DNA of 23,567 nucleotides from a virus. This document shows, one piece after another, positions 6,258-12,170 of the stretch. The stretch covers positions 1 to 23,567 of the IMG/VR virus record IMGVR_UViG_3300048571_000205; one strand, 5' to 3'. The notes under the pieces are model-generated. The model saw only the letters and a program-made list of their open reading frames with translations, made no database searches and was not told the DNA's origin. Both the position numbers and the translations under genes were made by a program. The stretch's first letter is position 1, and each line of letters starts with the position of its first letter.

Positions 6258-6517
6258 TGGAAAAAGAACAAGAAATATATGAAAATATTATGTCCAACTT
6301 GGGAAGCCAAATACCTTTGGAATCTAGGCAAGAGATTGCCAAGCTTGGTTTGAAGATATGGTTGATTTTGATTAAGGAGAAACAAAGCACTGCGTTAATT
6401 GCTGTTAAGCATGTTACAGATCAGTTTATGTGGCATGTAATGAATGAGCATACTCGTTCTTCTGTTGAAGAAGCGACTAATTTGCTTTATTGCGAAACTG
6501 ATAAAATAAGGCATTAA
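6257..6517 (+). CDS. Small hypothetical protein (86 aa)
   Basis: Unrecognised, predicted all-helical protein with a central hydrophobic patch (KLGLKIWLILIKE) that is probably core rather than membrane. It starts in a TAATG overlap with the preceding 22-codon frame. Confidence 0.6.
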   Translation: MEKEQEIYENIMSNLGSQIPLESRQEIAKLGLKIWLILIKEKQSTALIAVKHVTDQFMWHVMNEHTRSSVEEATNLLYCETDKIRH

Positions 6518-6521
6518 GAAG

Positions 6522-6731
6522 ATGACTAAAGCGGAACATATATCATATCTCATAAGATGTCCTGGGGCTATGGAAATTCTGTTAAATGCTGGGTGGATTG
6601 ATGATCTTGATGCTGATTACACTTATAGTGAGGATCAAGGAATATCTGACGATGAATTTGAAAGGGTATTATTTCTTTTGTTTAAGAATGTTCCCGAACT
6701 CTCACCTCCTATTTTGGATTTTTATAAATGA
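6522..6731 (+). CDS. Small acidic hypothetical protein (69 aa)
   Basis: Unrecognised acidic protein (IDDLDADYTYSEDQG). It overlaps the next gene by 4 bases (ATGA at 6728-6731). Its composition would suit a DNA-mimic or inhibitor, but nothing specific supports that. Confidence 0.6.
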   Translation: MTKAEHISYLIRCPGAMEILLNAGWIDDLDADYTYSEDQGISDDEFERVLFLLFKNVPELSPPILDFYK

Positions 6732-6901
6732 CTAAGAAAGAACTTATAGAAGCTTTTAAGGAATTCCCGGATGATATGGAAGTGAAGTGTCATGTGGGAA
6801 CTGATGATTATCATATTGATGAAGTTGAAGAGGATTGGCCATATTCTCGAGGTATTTTTCATCTTGATCAAAAATGGATAAGTTTGAGGGTTTATTCATG
6901 A
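6728..6901 (+). CDS. Small phage protein of the 'MTKKELIEAF..P.D.EV' type (57 aa)
   Basis: Start and stop both lie in ATGA overlaps with neighbours. The N-terminus MTKKELIEAFKEFPDDMEV matches a pattern seen in many small phage and bacterial proteins (KELIxxLxxxPxDxEV, followed by a short beta hairpin ending in I/V). Function unknown. The gene at 9626-9805 looks like a diverged second copy. Confidence 0.65.
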   Translation: MTKKELIEAFKEFPDDMEVKCHVGTDDYHIDEVEEDWPYSRGIFHLDQKWISLRVYS

Positions 6902-7134
6902 GCATTAAAAATGATAATGAATTCGCACAAGTGTTTGATAAATATACAAATATCATAATTAAAAATAATCATGAATATATTAATGGTAAAATTTCAAATG
7001 AACATGTTTTATCCGAAACAAAAGAGGCTATTTTGGAAGTAATTGAATATATTGACAAATATGTTGAAGAAAAGTTAGAAGATCAAAGAGAGACAATAAC
7101 AATCAATGCAATAAACAATTATTTGGGGAGCTAG
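6898..7134 (+). CDS. Small hypothetical protein (78 aa)
   Basis: Unrecognised helical, charged protein. I chose ATG 6898 (MSIKND) for its ATGA overlap with the upstream gene. An in-frame ATG at 6874 would add eight residues. The stop codon sits inside a perfect 14-base palindrome. Confidence 0.6.
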   Translation: MSIKNDNEFAQVFDKYTNIIIKNNHEYINGKISNEHVLSETKEAILEVIEYIDKYVEEKLEDQRETITINAINNYLGS

Positions 7135-7173
7135 TTAACTAGCGATTTGTTAAATTCCAGTAAGCAACTGGAA
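7130..7173. other. Perfect 14-bp palindrome plus small hairpin between genes
   Basis: GCTAGTTAACTAGC (7130-7143) is a perfect palindrome spanning the stop codon of the preceding gene. It is followed by TTCCAG/CTGGAA (7155-7160/7168-7173) around a 7-base loop. No U-run follows either element. They lie in the largest gap of this part of the operon, just before the DUF5681 gene, so a protein-binding site or a processing point is possible. Confidence 0.4.
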
Positions 7174-7206
7174 AATAACTAATATTTACTGATAATTAGG
7201 TGGCAA

Positions 7207-7566
7207 ATGAAATTTATAGGTGGCGCTGGATGGACTGGGAATTCAAAGGGAAGACCCCTAGGGAAACCTAATAAAGATACAGAGTATAGGGTACAGCTTA
7301 CTAAACAACTTGTAGAGTCTAACTGGAACGATTCTCAAGAGATTGTAGGGATTGTAGCTAGAGAGGCTAAAATAGGCAACCAATGGGCTTTAAAGCTCTA
7401 TTGTACTACTGTATTGCCGTATTTCTTGGTCAAACCTAAGGCTGAGGTTGATATAACACAGCAGGGAACGAATGGAATGACGGAAGAGTTTAAGGCTTTG
7501 AGTGCTGAGCAGATAGAATTGATTGGTAAGATAGTGAGTGGAGATAAGAATGAATTGGCCAATTAA
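7207..7566 (+). CDS. DUF5681 family protein, small-terminase-like
   Basis: 119 aa. The N-terminal GNSKGRPLGKPNKDTEYR matches the Gly/Arg/Pro-rich start typical of DUF5681 phage proteins, which are often found next to terminases and may act as small terminase (DNA-packaging) subunits. A helical middle (residues about 25-75) and a polar tail follow. AGGTGG lies 3 bases before the ATG. The large terminase is about 7 kb downstream and no other small-subunit candidate is present in between, so this is the best one, but the separation makes the role uncertain. Confidence 0.5.
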   Translation: MKFIGGAGWTGNSKGRPLGKPNKDTEYRVQLTKQLVESNWNDSQEIVGIVAREAKIGNQWALKLYCTTVLPYFLVKPKAEVDITQQGTNGMTEEFKALSAEQIELIGKIVSGDKNELAN

Positions 7567-7753
7567 ATGGGTGTCGGAAAAAGAATTTAAGAAAGAATGG
7601 CCTACTAAAGATCAGGTCAAATCTGGTGAGTTTCATCCTAATTATGAGGAAATAGGTAATATTGTTGGTCCGGCTTATATTTCAGCACAATATAGAGCAT
7701 TTATAGAAGAAGCAGGTAGAGCTGAAGGGAAAAACGATGGCAATGATAACTAA
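7550..7753 (+). CDS. Small hypothetical protein (67 aa)
   Basis: Unrecognised protein, Trp-containing at the start (MNWPIKWVSEKEF). The chosen ATG (7550) has GGAG 6 bases upstream and overlaps the previous gene by 17 bases. An ATG at 7538 would add four residues. The C-terminus is acidic and polar. Confidence 0.55.
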   Translation: MNWPIKWVSEKEFKKEWPTKDQVKSGEFHPNYEEIGNIVGPAYISAQYRAFIEEAGRAEGKNDGNDN

Positions 7754-7889
7754 TATACATTTTGGCGAGACTATACTTCGTATTGGCATTGATGATGGAA
7801 TTAAAATATTCAATGATATAAAATTTTTATCTTGTTGTGTGGCTGGTTCGATTCCGGCTCTGGGCACCAAAAAAACATTTGACACTTAG
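7737..7889 (+). CDS. 50-codon ORF whose 3' part is a tRNA 3' end
   Basis: ATG 7737 to TAG 7889. The first 33 codons read like a small phage protein (NIHFGETILRIGIDDGIKI). The last part, CVAGSIPALGTKK, is the translation of a tRNA T-arm/acceptor/CCA sequence. The original gene was probably longer or different and was cut by insertion or recombination of the tRNA fragment. It may therefore be a broken gene. Confidence 0.4.
   Translation: MAMITNIHFGETILRIGIDDGIKIFNDIKFLSCCVAGSIPALGTKKTFDT
7842..7869 (+). tRNA. tRNA 3'-end fragment (T arm, acceptor 3' strand, CCA)
   Basis: GCTGG-TTCGATT-CCGGC forms a T arm with a canonical loop, followed by the 7-base acceptor strand TCTGGGC, discriminator A and an encoded CCA. 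The expected partner GCCCAGA is not found upstream. The nearest match, GGCGAGA at 7764-7770, pairs at 5 of 7 positions, but no proper D or anticodon arm lies between. I therefore call it a fragment. Such 3' ends are carried at attachment sites of elements that integrate into tRNA genes, but no integrase is nearby. Confidence 0.65.
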
Positions 7890-7907
7890 TTTAAAAGTGT
7901 ATACATT
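7879..7907 (+). promoter_or_regulatory. Candidate sigma-70 promoter
   Basis: TTGACA (7879-7884), a 17-base spacer and TACATT (7902-7907), immediately after the tRNA fragment and 18 bases before the next gene. The perfect -35 and spacing make it one of the best promoters in the window. A related sequence (TTGACA with a downstream TTTAAAGTGTA) precedes the RNA cluster at 11907. Confidence 0.6.
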
Positions 7908-7924
7908 TTAATTATACATAATTA

Positions 7925-8401
7925 ATGATGATAAATAATATGAAATTCATTACGATCGAGCATGTAAAAGGTGAACTCACCATTCCTTTGGATAGATTAG
8001 ATTATGTTTCATGTTATCTTGGCGCATACCTTTTTTCTATAAACTGGACAGATTTTGCTCTTTCAGAAGAGCAATACCATAAGCTGTTGAAACAATTAGA
8101 TAATATTGAATCTCCTTTAAAAGATGAAAAGGATGCAATAGATAAATTTAGAAAACTTACACCTGAGCAACTTAATAAGAATAATATTGTTATGGATTCT
8201 AAAGATATTGTTGGGGCACTTGAAGACTTTCTTGGTGATCCTGTTTTTTGTTTATGTAGTGAAGATGGCATCACTCTTAAATCAATTATTGGTTATTCAT
8301 TTAAAACAATAGATGAGTTAAAAGGCTACAAATTAAATATTAATGACCACGATTTAATTCATAAAGCTGGTGGTGCTGTTATTTTAAGGATGGAAGAATA
8401 A
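7925..8401 (+). CDS. Hypothetical protein (158 aa)
   Basis: Unrecognised soluble protein and first gene after the candidate promoter at 7879. No motif seen. The second half carries a CLCSEDG segment. ATG 7940 (MKFITIEH) is an alternative start that begins directly at a beta strand. The stop overlaps the next ATG (TAATG). Confidence 0.65.
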   Translation: MMINNMKFITIEHVKGELTIPLDRLDYVSCYLGAYLFSINWTDFALSEEQYHKLLKQLDNIESPLKDEKDAIDKFRKLTPEQLNKNNIVMDSKDIVGALEDFLGDPVFCLCSEDGITLKSIIGYSFKTIDELKGYKLNINDHDLIHKAGGAVILRMEE

Positions 8402-8673
8402 TGGGCTATAAGAAACAACCAAGGGGTCATCAGATTAAACCTACGGCTCCAATAACATATTTAGACGAGGATGGTACAACTGTCGATGTAACTAATTGGG
8501 TTGATCTTTATAATTCTTATTTTAATATTCAAGAGCTTGCTCTGTTACAGACACTTACCAACAGGTCTTTGATAAATTGCAATTGTAATTTAGATAAGAA
8601 GGTTATGCAAAGTTTGGTTAATAAGATAAATACAAGCGTTTGGTTTTTAGCTAAGGACAAAGATTATGACTGA
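8401..8673 (+). CDS. Small hypothetical protein (90 aa)
   Basis: Unrecognised. Basic N-terminus (MGYKKQPRGHQIKP), then a helical region. Two Cys close together (NCNCN) without a second pair, so not a zinc ribbon. Overlaps both neighbours (TAATG upstream, 8 bases downstream). Confidence 0.6.
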   Translation: MGYKKQPRGHQIKPTAPITYLDEDGTTVDVTNWVDLYNSYFNIQELALLQTLTNRSLINCNCNLDKKVMQSLVNKINTSVWFLAKDKDYD

Positions 8674-8863
8674 AGAACAATTAAAATCTATATTAGAAGA
8701 ATTAGAAAATGCAATTTATGAAGTTAATAATAGAATTGATGAAATTAGAGACCTTAATAAAGAATTGTCTATGAGGTCTCATACTCTTGATGCTCAGGAA
8801 TGTTTAAAGGATGAAATGTTTTTTTTAAATAATTTAAATCGTAAATTGGATAAGATAAGATGA
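8666..8863 (+). CDS. Small coiled-coil protein (65 aa)
   Basis: Almost entirely helical and charged, with heptad-like spacing of Leu/Ile (ILEELENAI, IDEIRDLNKEL), so a dimeric coiled coil is likely. Function unknown. The stop overlaps the next ATG (ATGA). Confidence 0.6.
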   Translation: MTEEQLKSILEELENAIYEVNNRIDEIRDLNKELSMRSHTLDAQECLKDEMFFLNNLNRKLDKIR

Positions 8864-8931
8864 CTAAAAGAGTTGCTCATCCTGAAACTCCTAAATCATA
8901 CAAAGAAAATTATGTAACTTATGATTTATAG
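8860..8931 (+). CDS. Possible 23-aa peptide
   Basis: ATG 8860 in an ATGA overlap, stop TAG 8929-8931. The overlap pattern matches the rest of the array, but the peptide is very short and has no recognisable feature. Confidence 0.35.
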   Translation: MTKRVAHPETPKSYKENYVTYDL

Positions 8932-9034
8932 TTTTATGAGAGCAGTATTCGGTAAACGCGATACGCAGCATTTTGATCGGTATACAGGTCGTTTGCTTGA
9001 AGGTGAAATTCCTTCCGACTCTCAGCCCTATTAA
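8921..9034 (+). CDS. Very small hypothetical protein (37 aa)
   Basis: Basic peptide ending GRLLEGEIPSDSQPY. ATG 8936 (MRAVFGKRD) is an equally likely start. It ends one base before the strong ribosome site of the HD hydrolase gene. Composition is less AT-driven than its neighbours, which supports real coding. Confidence 0.5.
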   Translation: MIYSFMRAVFGKRDTQHFDRYTGRLLEGEIPSDSQPY

Positions 9035-9045
9035 AGGAGACAATT

Positions 9046-9633
9046 ATGAGTTGGCTTAGTGGATATGAAATGGATTATGAAATGGATGAAGTTGTTGCGC
9101 ACTGGGAAGAGCAAAAAGAAATTGCTGAAAAATCTACATTTATATCACGACCCTCTCGGGAGGCCATGATGTTTGCTATGGAATGTCATAAAGATCATGC
9201 AAGGAAATATACCAATGTCCCTTATTTTACACATTTGGCTGAGGTTGTTGGAATCCTTTCTTCTTTTAGAAAAGACCCTTTTTCGTTATCTATTGCTTGG
9301 CTTCATGATTGTATGGAAGATTGTGGTATTACTTATAATATTATTAATTCTAATTTCGGGTCTGTTGTCGCTGACGGTGTGTTGGCTTTGTCAGACCTTG
9401 AAGAAGGTAATCGAGCACAGCGTAAGAAAGCTTCTAGGGATAGGTTAAATGCTTCGCCTTCATGGATTCAAGATATTAAAGTCTGTGATTTGATTAGTAA
9501 TACATCGTCTATCAAGATTCATGATCCAAAGTTTGCGATAACTTATATTGAAGAGAAGAGGCTTTTGTTAGAAGTTTTAGATAAAGCTAATAAGGATTTA
9601 TTGAACATAGCCTGGAATATGGTAAATGACTAA
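9046..9633 (+). CDS. HD-domain small alarmone hydrolase (SpoT/MESH1-like)
   Basis: Predicted (p)ppGpp-type hydrolase of 195 aa: an HD phosphohydrolase that would remove the 3' pyrophosphate of alarmone nucleotides. Signature seen: AMECHKDHARKY (44-55), PYFTHLAEVVGIL (59-71), the HD pair in AWLHDCMED (His87-Asp88, with Glu91-Asp92 as in SpoT's HDxxED), and the last metal ligand Asp148 in KVCDLISNT, equivalent to the KLADRLHN motif. There is no synthetase, TGS or ACT domain, so it is a stand-alone hydrolase. A strong AAAGGAG precedes the ATG. In a phage it may counter a stringent response or detoxify a toxSAS-type defence toxin, which is inference. About 30 N-terminal residues precede the domain. 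Confidence 0.82.
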   Translation: MSWLSGYEMDYEMDEVVAHWEEQKEIAEKSTFISRPSREAMMFAMECHKDHARKYTNVPYFTHLAEVVGILSSFRKDPFSLSIAWLHDCMEDCGITYNIINSNFGSVVADGVLALSDLEEGNRAQRKKASRDRLNASPSWIQDIKVCDLISNTSSIKIHDPKFAITYIEEKRLLLEVLDKANKDLLNIAWNMVND

Positions 9634-9805
9634 AAAGAAAGTATGCAAATTATCTGATCTTATTGAATTGCTTGTAGCTGTAAATGAACCTAATTTTAAA
9701 GTAAGGATTTATTTGGATAAATGTAATTATGTAACTCCTAAAAGCGTAGGTGTTGTTCGCGAAGAAAAAACTGTTTATATAGGAATAAGTGAAGATGACC
9801 ATTGA
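9626..9805 (+). CDS. Small phage protein (59 aa), likely paralogue of 6728-6901
   Basis: ATG 9626 overlaps the HD gene stop by 8 bases and the stop is TGA 9803-9805. MTKKKVCKLSDLIELL, then a P-x-F-K-V-R-I segment and a short beta part ending VYIGI, has the same plan as the 57-aa protein at 6728. Function unknown. Confidence 0.6.
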   Translation: MTKKKVCKLSDLIELLVAVNEPNFKVRIYLDKCNYVTPKSVGVVREEKTVYIGISEDDH

Positions 9806-9974
9806 AGAGATCAAAGCGGAGATTGAGAAGAAGATTGAAGAGTGTAGCAAATATATTGAGGATGAATCATATGGTGAAGAATCTAGAGGCGAAGTTAGCG
9901 CCTACGAAGACGCCTTACGTCTCTTGAATAATTGGAATGGTATACGAAATTGGGGGCGATTGAATGATTTTTAA
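9795..9974 (+). CDS. Small acidic helical protein (59 aa)
   Basis: Helix-rich (MTIEEIKAEIEKKIEECSKY), with an acidic loop and an ALRLLNNW helix. It starts at ATG 9795 inside the previous gene. A GTG at 9789 would add two residues. The stop overlaps the next start by 11 bases. Confidence 0.6.
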   Translation: MTIEEIKAEIEKKIEECSKYIEDESYGEESRGEVSAYEDALRLLNNWNGIRNWGRLNDF

Positions 9975-10257
9975 AAACCATGAACTTTGTAGAAAAATAT
10001 TAAGTCATCTTTATCATCTTAGAAATGATTTAAAGAAACTTGAAGAAGAAAATCCTGCTTTTTTTATAGAAGAAGATTTAACCATTGGAACTACCGCAAG
10101 AATTAAATATTTTTATTCTCCTATCATCGTAGAACCTTATTGGCACGAGTTCTTTCCTTGCACTACAGATGAAATTCTTGAAACTTTATCTTTGCATATA
10201 GAGAAAGCTTTAAAAACAAGTGAGCAATTAGAATTAGATAAGATGAATGAGAAATGA
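9964..10257 (+). CDS. Small hypothetical protein (97 aa)
   Basis: Unrecognised soluble helical protein with an aromatic central segment (YFYSPIIVEPYWHEFF). Overlaps the previous gene by 11 bases. Confidence 0.6.
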   Translation: MIFKNHELCRKILSHLYHLRNDLKKLEEENPAFFIEEDLTIGTTARIKYFYSPIIVEPYWHEFFPCTTDEILETLSLHIEKALKTSEQLELDKMNEK

Positions 10258-10258
10258 G

Positions 10259-10525
10259 ATGAGTAGCACACTATTTATATCTAAAAATGTTTCAAATAAA
10301 AATTTATCTTTTGGTCAGCCACTCAAGGGTATTATTGGCAGAAAGTTTTATAATCATGATGGTTCTTGTGGTGGAGAACTTATTACAGTTGGTTCTGAAT
10401 ATTTAGATTGGTTTGAGGGTGTTCTTGCTGCATATCCTGAATTTGAAGGTGATTATAGAGAATTAGAAAAAGTTGTAGATATGCTTCGTGAAGGTCATTC
10501 ACTTGATATACGGATAGAAACATGA
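10259..10525 (+). CDS. Small hypothetical protein (88 aa)
   Basis: Unrecognised. The start at 10259 follows the upstream stop by one base. ATG 10247 would add four residues. A Gly-rich middle (GIIGRKFYNHDGSCGGEL) and an amphipathic C-terminal helix. The stop overlaps the next ATG (ATGA). Confidence 0.6.
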   Translation: MSSTLFISKNVSNKNLSFGQPLKGIIGRKFYNHDGSCGGELITVGSEYLDWFEGVLAAYPEFEGDYRELEKVVDMLREGHSLDIRIET

Positions 10526-10821
10526 AATACGTAAAAAAACCAATAGTGATTGAAGCGTTCCAGTTGGGGGTTGATAAGTTTCCTGGTTGGTTTTACTCTT
10601 TTATGTTAGACAGTCATCAATCTGAATGTGAATTTATTCATGTGCGTTATAAATATGGAGAAAATGCAATTATAGAAGCATGTGTTATTTATAATCTTTA
10701 TGGTTCTATGACGGCATATCCAGGTGACATGATAATTAAAGAAATGATTGGTGGTTTAATTTCAATTTATTCCTGCAAGAAATATATCTTTGACGCTACT
10801 TATGAACTTGTAGAGAATTAA
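10522..10821 (+). CDS. PGDYG-family small phage protein
   Basis: The start MKYVKKPIVIEAFQ and the later AYPGDMIIK, followed by YSCKKYIFDATYE, match the common small phage protein that begins MKYRKKPVVIEA and carries a PGDYI motif (PGDYG family). 99 aa, near the usual length. Its biochemical role is unknown; it is typically found among early or accessory genes of tailed phages. ATGA overlap upstream. Confidence 0.72.
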   Translation: MKYVKKPIVIEAFQLGVDKFPGWFYSFMLDSHQSECEFIHVRYKYGENAIIEACVIYNLYGSMTAYPGDMIIKEMIGGLISIYSCKKYIFDATYELVEN

Positions 10822-10822
10822 G

Positions 10823-11020
10823 ATGAGTGAATACGAAGGAAAAATACCATATAGAAACTATAGCCGTAACGTTGATATAAATGATATTTTATATTATGAA
10901 GCTACAGGCAATATTATGTCTCGTGAGGATAAAGAGAAGATAGATAAAATTATGGAGTTTAATAATCATGGAAATAATCATGGAAATAATTATAAAAATC
11001 ATAGAGAAAAGACTAAGTGA
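10823..11020 (+). CDS. Small hypothetical protein (65 aa) with Asn/His/Gly tail
   Basis: Unrecognised. The C-terminus contains a short repeat (NNHGNNHGNN) encoded by a 12-base tandem duplication. The last 53 bases overlap the next gene in another frame, so one of the two ends may be wrong, but both frames fit the tight packing of the array. Confidence 0.5.
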   Translation: MSEYEGKIPYRNYSRNVDINDILYYEATGNIMSREDKEKIDKIMEFNNHGNNHGNNYKNHREKTK

Positions 11021-11159
11021 CCTTAAAACACGCGGGAAAACGATCTCTGCTGAGGAAGACTTTTTAAAGGAATTGCTTGATATATATTATCAAGAAAACC
11101 ATAAGAGGGCTGGGGTTGTTGAGACAAAACTTAGCCCCATGAGAGGTGGTAAAAAATGA
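10968..11159 (+). CDS. Small hypothetical protein (63 aa)
   Basis: Unrecognised. Begins MEIIMEIIIKIIEKRL, the alternative frame of the repeat in the upstream gene, then a helical DLKTRGKTISAEEDFLKELL segment. The true start may be a later codon. ATGA overlap with the next gene; GAGGTGG at its end serves that gene. Confidence 0.5.
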   Translation: MEIIMEIIIKIIEKRLSDLKTRGKTISAEEDFLKELLDIYYQENHKRAGVVETKLSPMRGGKK

Positions 11160-11461
11160 ATGAAGATGAAATCCAAATTTGTGGAGAAATTCCAAAAGAT
11201 GTAAAAATTAAGTTTCATGAATATCCTCCTACAAAATTTATTTGTACGATTAATGCTTCTGACGAAAGTGAATTGAGAGTTTATCTTAAGGCTAATGACT
11301 ATTTGTCAGCTTTTCAGGAATTAGAAGAAAATCTTAGAAACTTTGATAAGCATGGGTTTCCAGCAGGAGTTGAGTCACGACACGATGTTATGGATAAGAT
11401 AAGAGAACTGTTTTATAAGACAGTTGAAGATTATGATATTAATTTAAGAGAAGGAAATTAA
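11156..11461 (+). CDS. Hypothetical protein (101 aa)
   Basis: Unrecognised mixed alpha/beta protein (KFICTINASDESEL, YLSAFQELEENL). Lies directly before the Acb2-like gene with one base between, so they are expressed together. Confidence 0.62.
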   Translation: MNEDEIQICGEIPKDVKIKFHEYPPTKFICTINASDESELRVYLKANDYLSAFQELEENLRNFDKHGFPAGVESRHDVMDKIRELFYKTVEDYDINLREGN

Positions 11462-11462
11462 G

Positions 11463-11699
11463 ATGAGTTTTGTAAAATTAGACCAAGAACACCAAGAAAT
11501 GGCTGATGATTTATATGAATCTGAAAGAAAGATTTTATTTTCTATAGATAGTATGTCTAGCTGGCTTTTGCCTTCATCTGCTCGATGGGTTGCTATTGGT
11601 AAAACTGATATTGAAAAAGGTTTTATGGCTTTACGAAAGGCTGTAACATTAAGTAATATTGAAAAATCAGATTATTTGAAAGAAGGTAAAAATGACTGA
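11463..11699 (+). CDS. acb2: Acb2-like anti-CBASS cyclic-nucleotide sponge
   Basis: Predicted Acb2 family protein (78 aa), a small helical phage protein that assembles into an oligomer and binds cyclic di- and trinucleotide signals, shutting down CBASS defence. The recognisable part is the second half: RWVAIGKTDIEKGFMALRKAV (residues 41-61). It matches the family's R-W-x-x-I-x-x-T-x-[LI]-x-x-G-F-M-x-L-x-[RK]-A-V helix pattern closely. The N-terminal half (HQEMADDLYESERKIL) fits the first helix. Length agrees with the family. It overlaps the next gene by 8 bases. Binding residues were not verified individually, so identification rests on this motif and size. Confidence 0.78.
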   Translation: MSFVKLDQEHQEMADDLYESERKILFSIDSMSSWLLPSSARWVAIGKTDIEKGFMALRKAVTLSNIEKSDYLKEGKND

Positions 11700-11901
11700 T
11701 CTAAACGAGTACAAACAAAACCCATTTGAGTTAACAAAAGATTTATTGGAAGATATGACTTTGAAGCAAAGTTTTGAAATGGTTGATTATATTCAAAATA
11801 TTGCTCAAGTTCTTGCAAATGAGTTAAAGATTCATTCTGAAAATGTTAAGAAAATATCTGAGTTTATGCAAAAAGGGCTTGAGCCAAAAAAAGTTCATTA
11901 A
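11692..11901 (+). CDS. Small hypothetical protein (69 aa)
   Basis: Unrecognised helical protein and last gene of the early array before the RNA cluster. Overlaps the Acb2-like gene by 8 bases, so a functional link is possible but unproven. Confidence 0.6.
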   Translation: MTDLNEYKQNPFELTKDLLEDMTLKQSFEMVDYIQNIAQVLANELKIHSENVKKISEFMQKGLEPKKVH

Positions 11902-11906
11902 TTATA

Positions 11907-11936
11907 TTGACAACGTGTATATTTTTAATTTAAAGT
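11907..11936 (+). promoter_or_regulatory. Candidate promoter for the RNA cluster
   Basis: A perfect TTGACA (11907-11912) is followed by TAAAGT at 11931-11936 after 18 bases. It lies 6 bases after the last early gene and just upstream of all the structured RNAs, so it could drive the tRNA/ribozyme transcript. Confidence 0.5.
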
Positions 11937-11937
11937 G

Positions 11938-12009
11938 TAAATGTAAACACATTGCGCGAGTATAAGAAGATTAGCAGCAATATCCGGTTGTGTGATGTGT
12001 TTATATTTG
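11938..12009 (+). ncRNA. Long-stem RNA domain at the head of the RNA cluster
   Basis: TAAATGTAAACACAT (11938-11952) pairs over 15 positions, two of them G-U, with ATGTGTTTATATTTG (11995-12009). Inside, a TTGC/GCAA helix closes a smaller domain. It may be a transcript-processing element or a badly decayed tRNA. No standard tRNA arms can be placed with confidence. Confidence 0.4.
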
Positions 12010-12058
12010 GAGCCTGTGGTCAGGTTTGAAGCGTTGCAGTTCGATTCTCAACCTCCAA
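12007..12058 (+). ncRNA. Armless or decayed tRNA-like element
   Basis: TTGGAG (12007-12012) and CTCCAA (12053-12058) form an acceptor-like stem. They enclose a CCTG/CAGG hairpin in the D-arm position and a GTTG/CAAC hairpin that includes TTCGATT in the T-arm position. There is no anticodon arm: only 52 bases in all. It is either a remnant from which the anticodon arm was lost or a tRNA-like structure used as a processing signal. Confidence 0.4.
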
Positions 12059-12069
12059 TTTTATTTTAT

Positions 12070-12162
12070 GGAAGTATGGGCGAGTGGTTTAAGTCAATCT
12101 TTGATGATAATATGTAGCTGATCAGTAATGCATATTCATAAGTTCGAATCTTATTGCTTCCA
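12070..12162 (+). tRNA. Class II (Ser-like) tRNA, anticodon uncertain
   Basis: The acceptor GGAAGTA pairs with TGCTTCC (one G-U) and is followed by A. The D region GGGCGAGTGGTTTAAG is the form usual in tRNA-Ser. The T arm ATAAG-TTCGAAT-CTTAT is perfect. The span of 93 bases and an internal AATATG/CATATT helix fit a long variable arm. The anticodon stem pairs poorly in every register I tried, so identity is not assigned and the gene may be degenerate. CCA is not encoded. Confidence 0.62.
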
Positions 12163-12170
12163 CTTATTAT

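Noticed and set aside
7764-7869. A complete tRNA ending at the 7869 CCA
   Set aside because: The best 5' acceptor match (GGCGAGA) has two mismatches, the span is 106 bases, and no canonical D or anticodon arm can be drawn.
7682-7885. Minus-strand ORF with VPRAGIEPATQ
   Set aside because: This peptide is the well-known antisense translation of a tRNA T arm; the frame is an artefact of the tRNA fragment at 7842-7869.
9173-9448. 91-codon hydrophobic ORF inside the HD hydrolase
   Set aside because: Shadow frame; the HD motifs are in the other frame and the strong ribosome site serves that frame.
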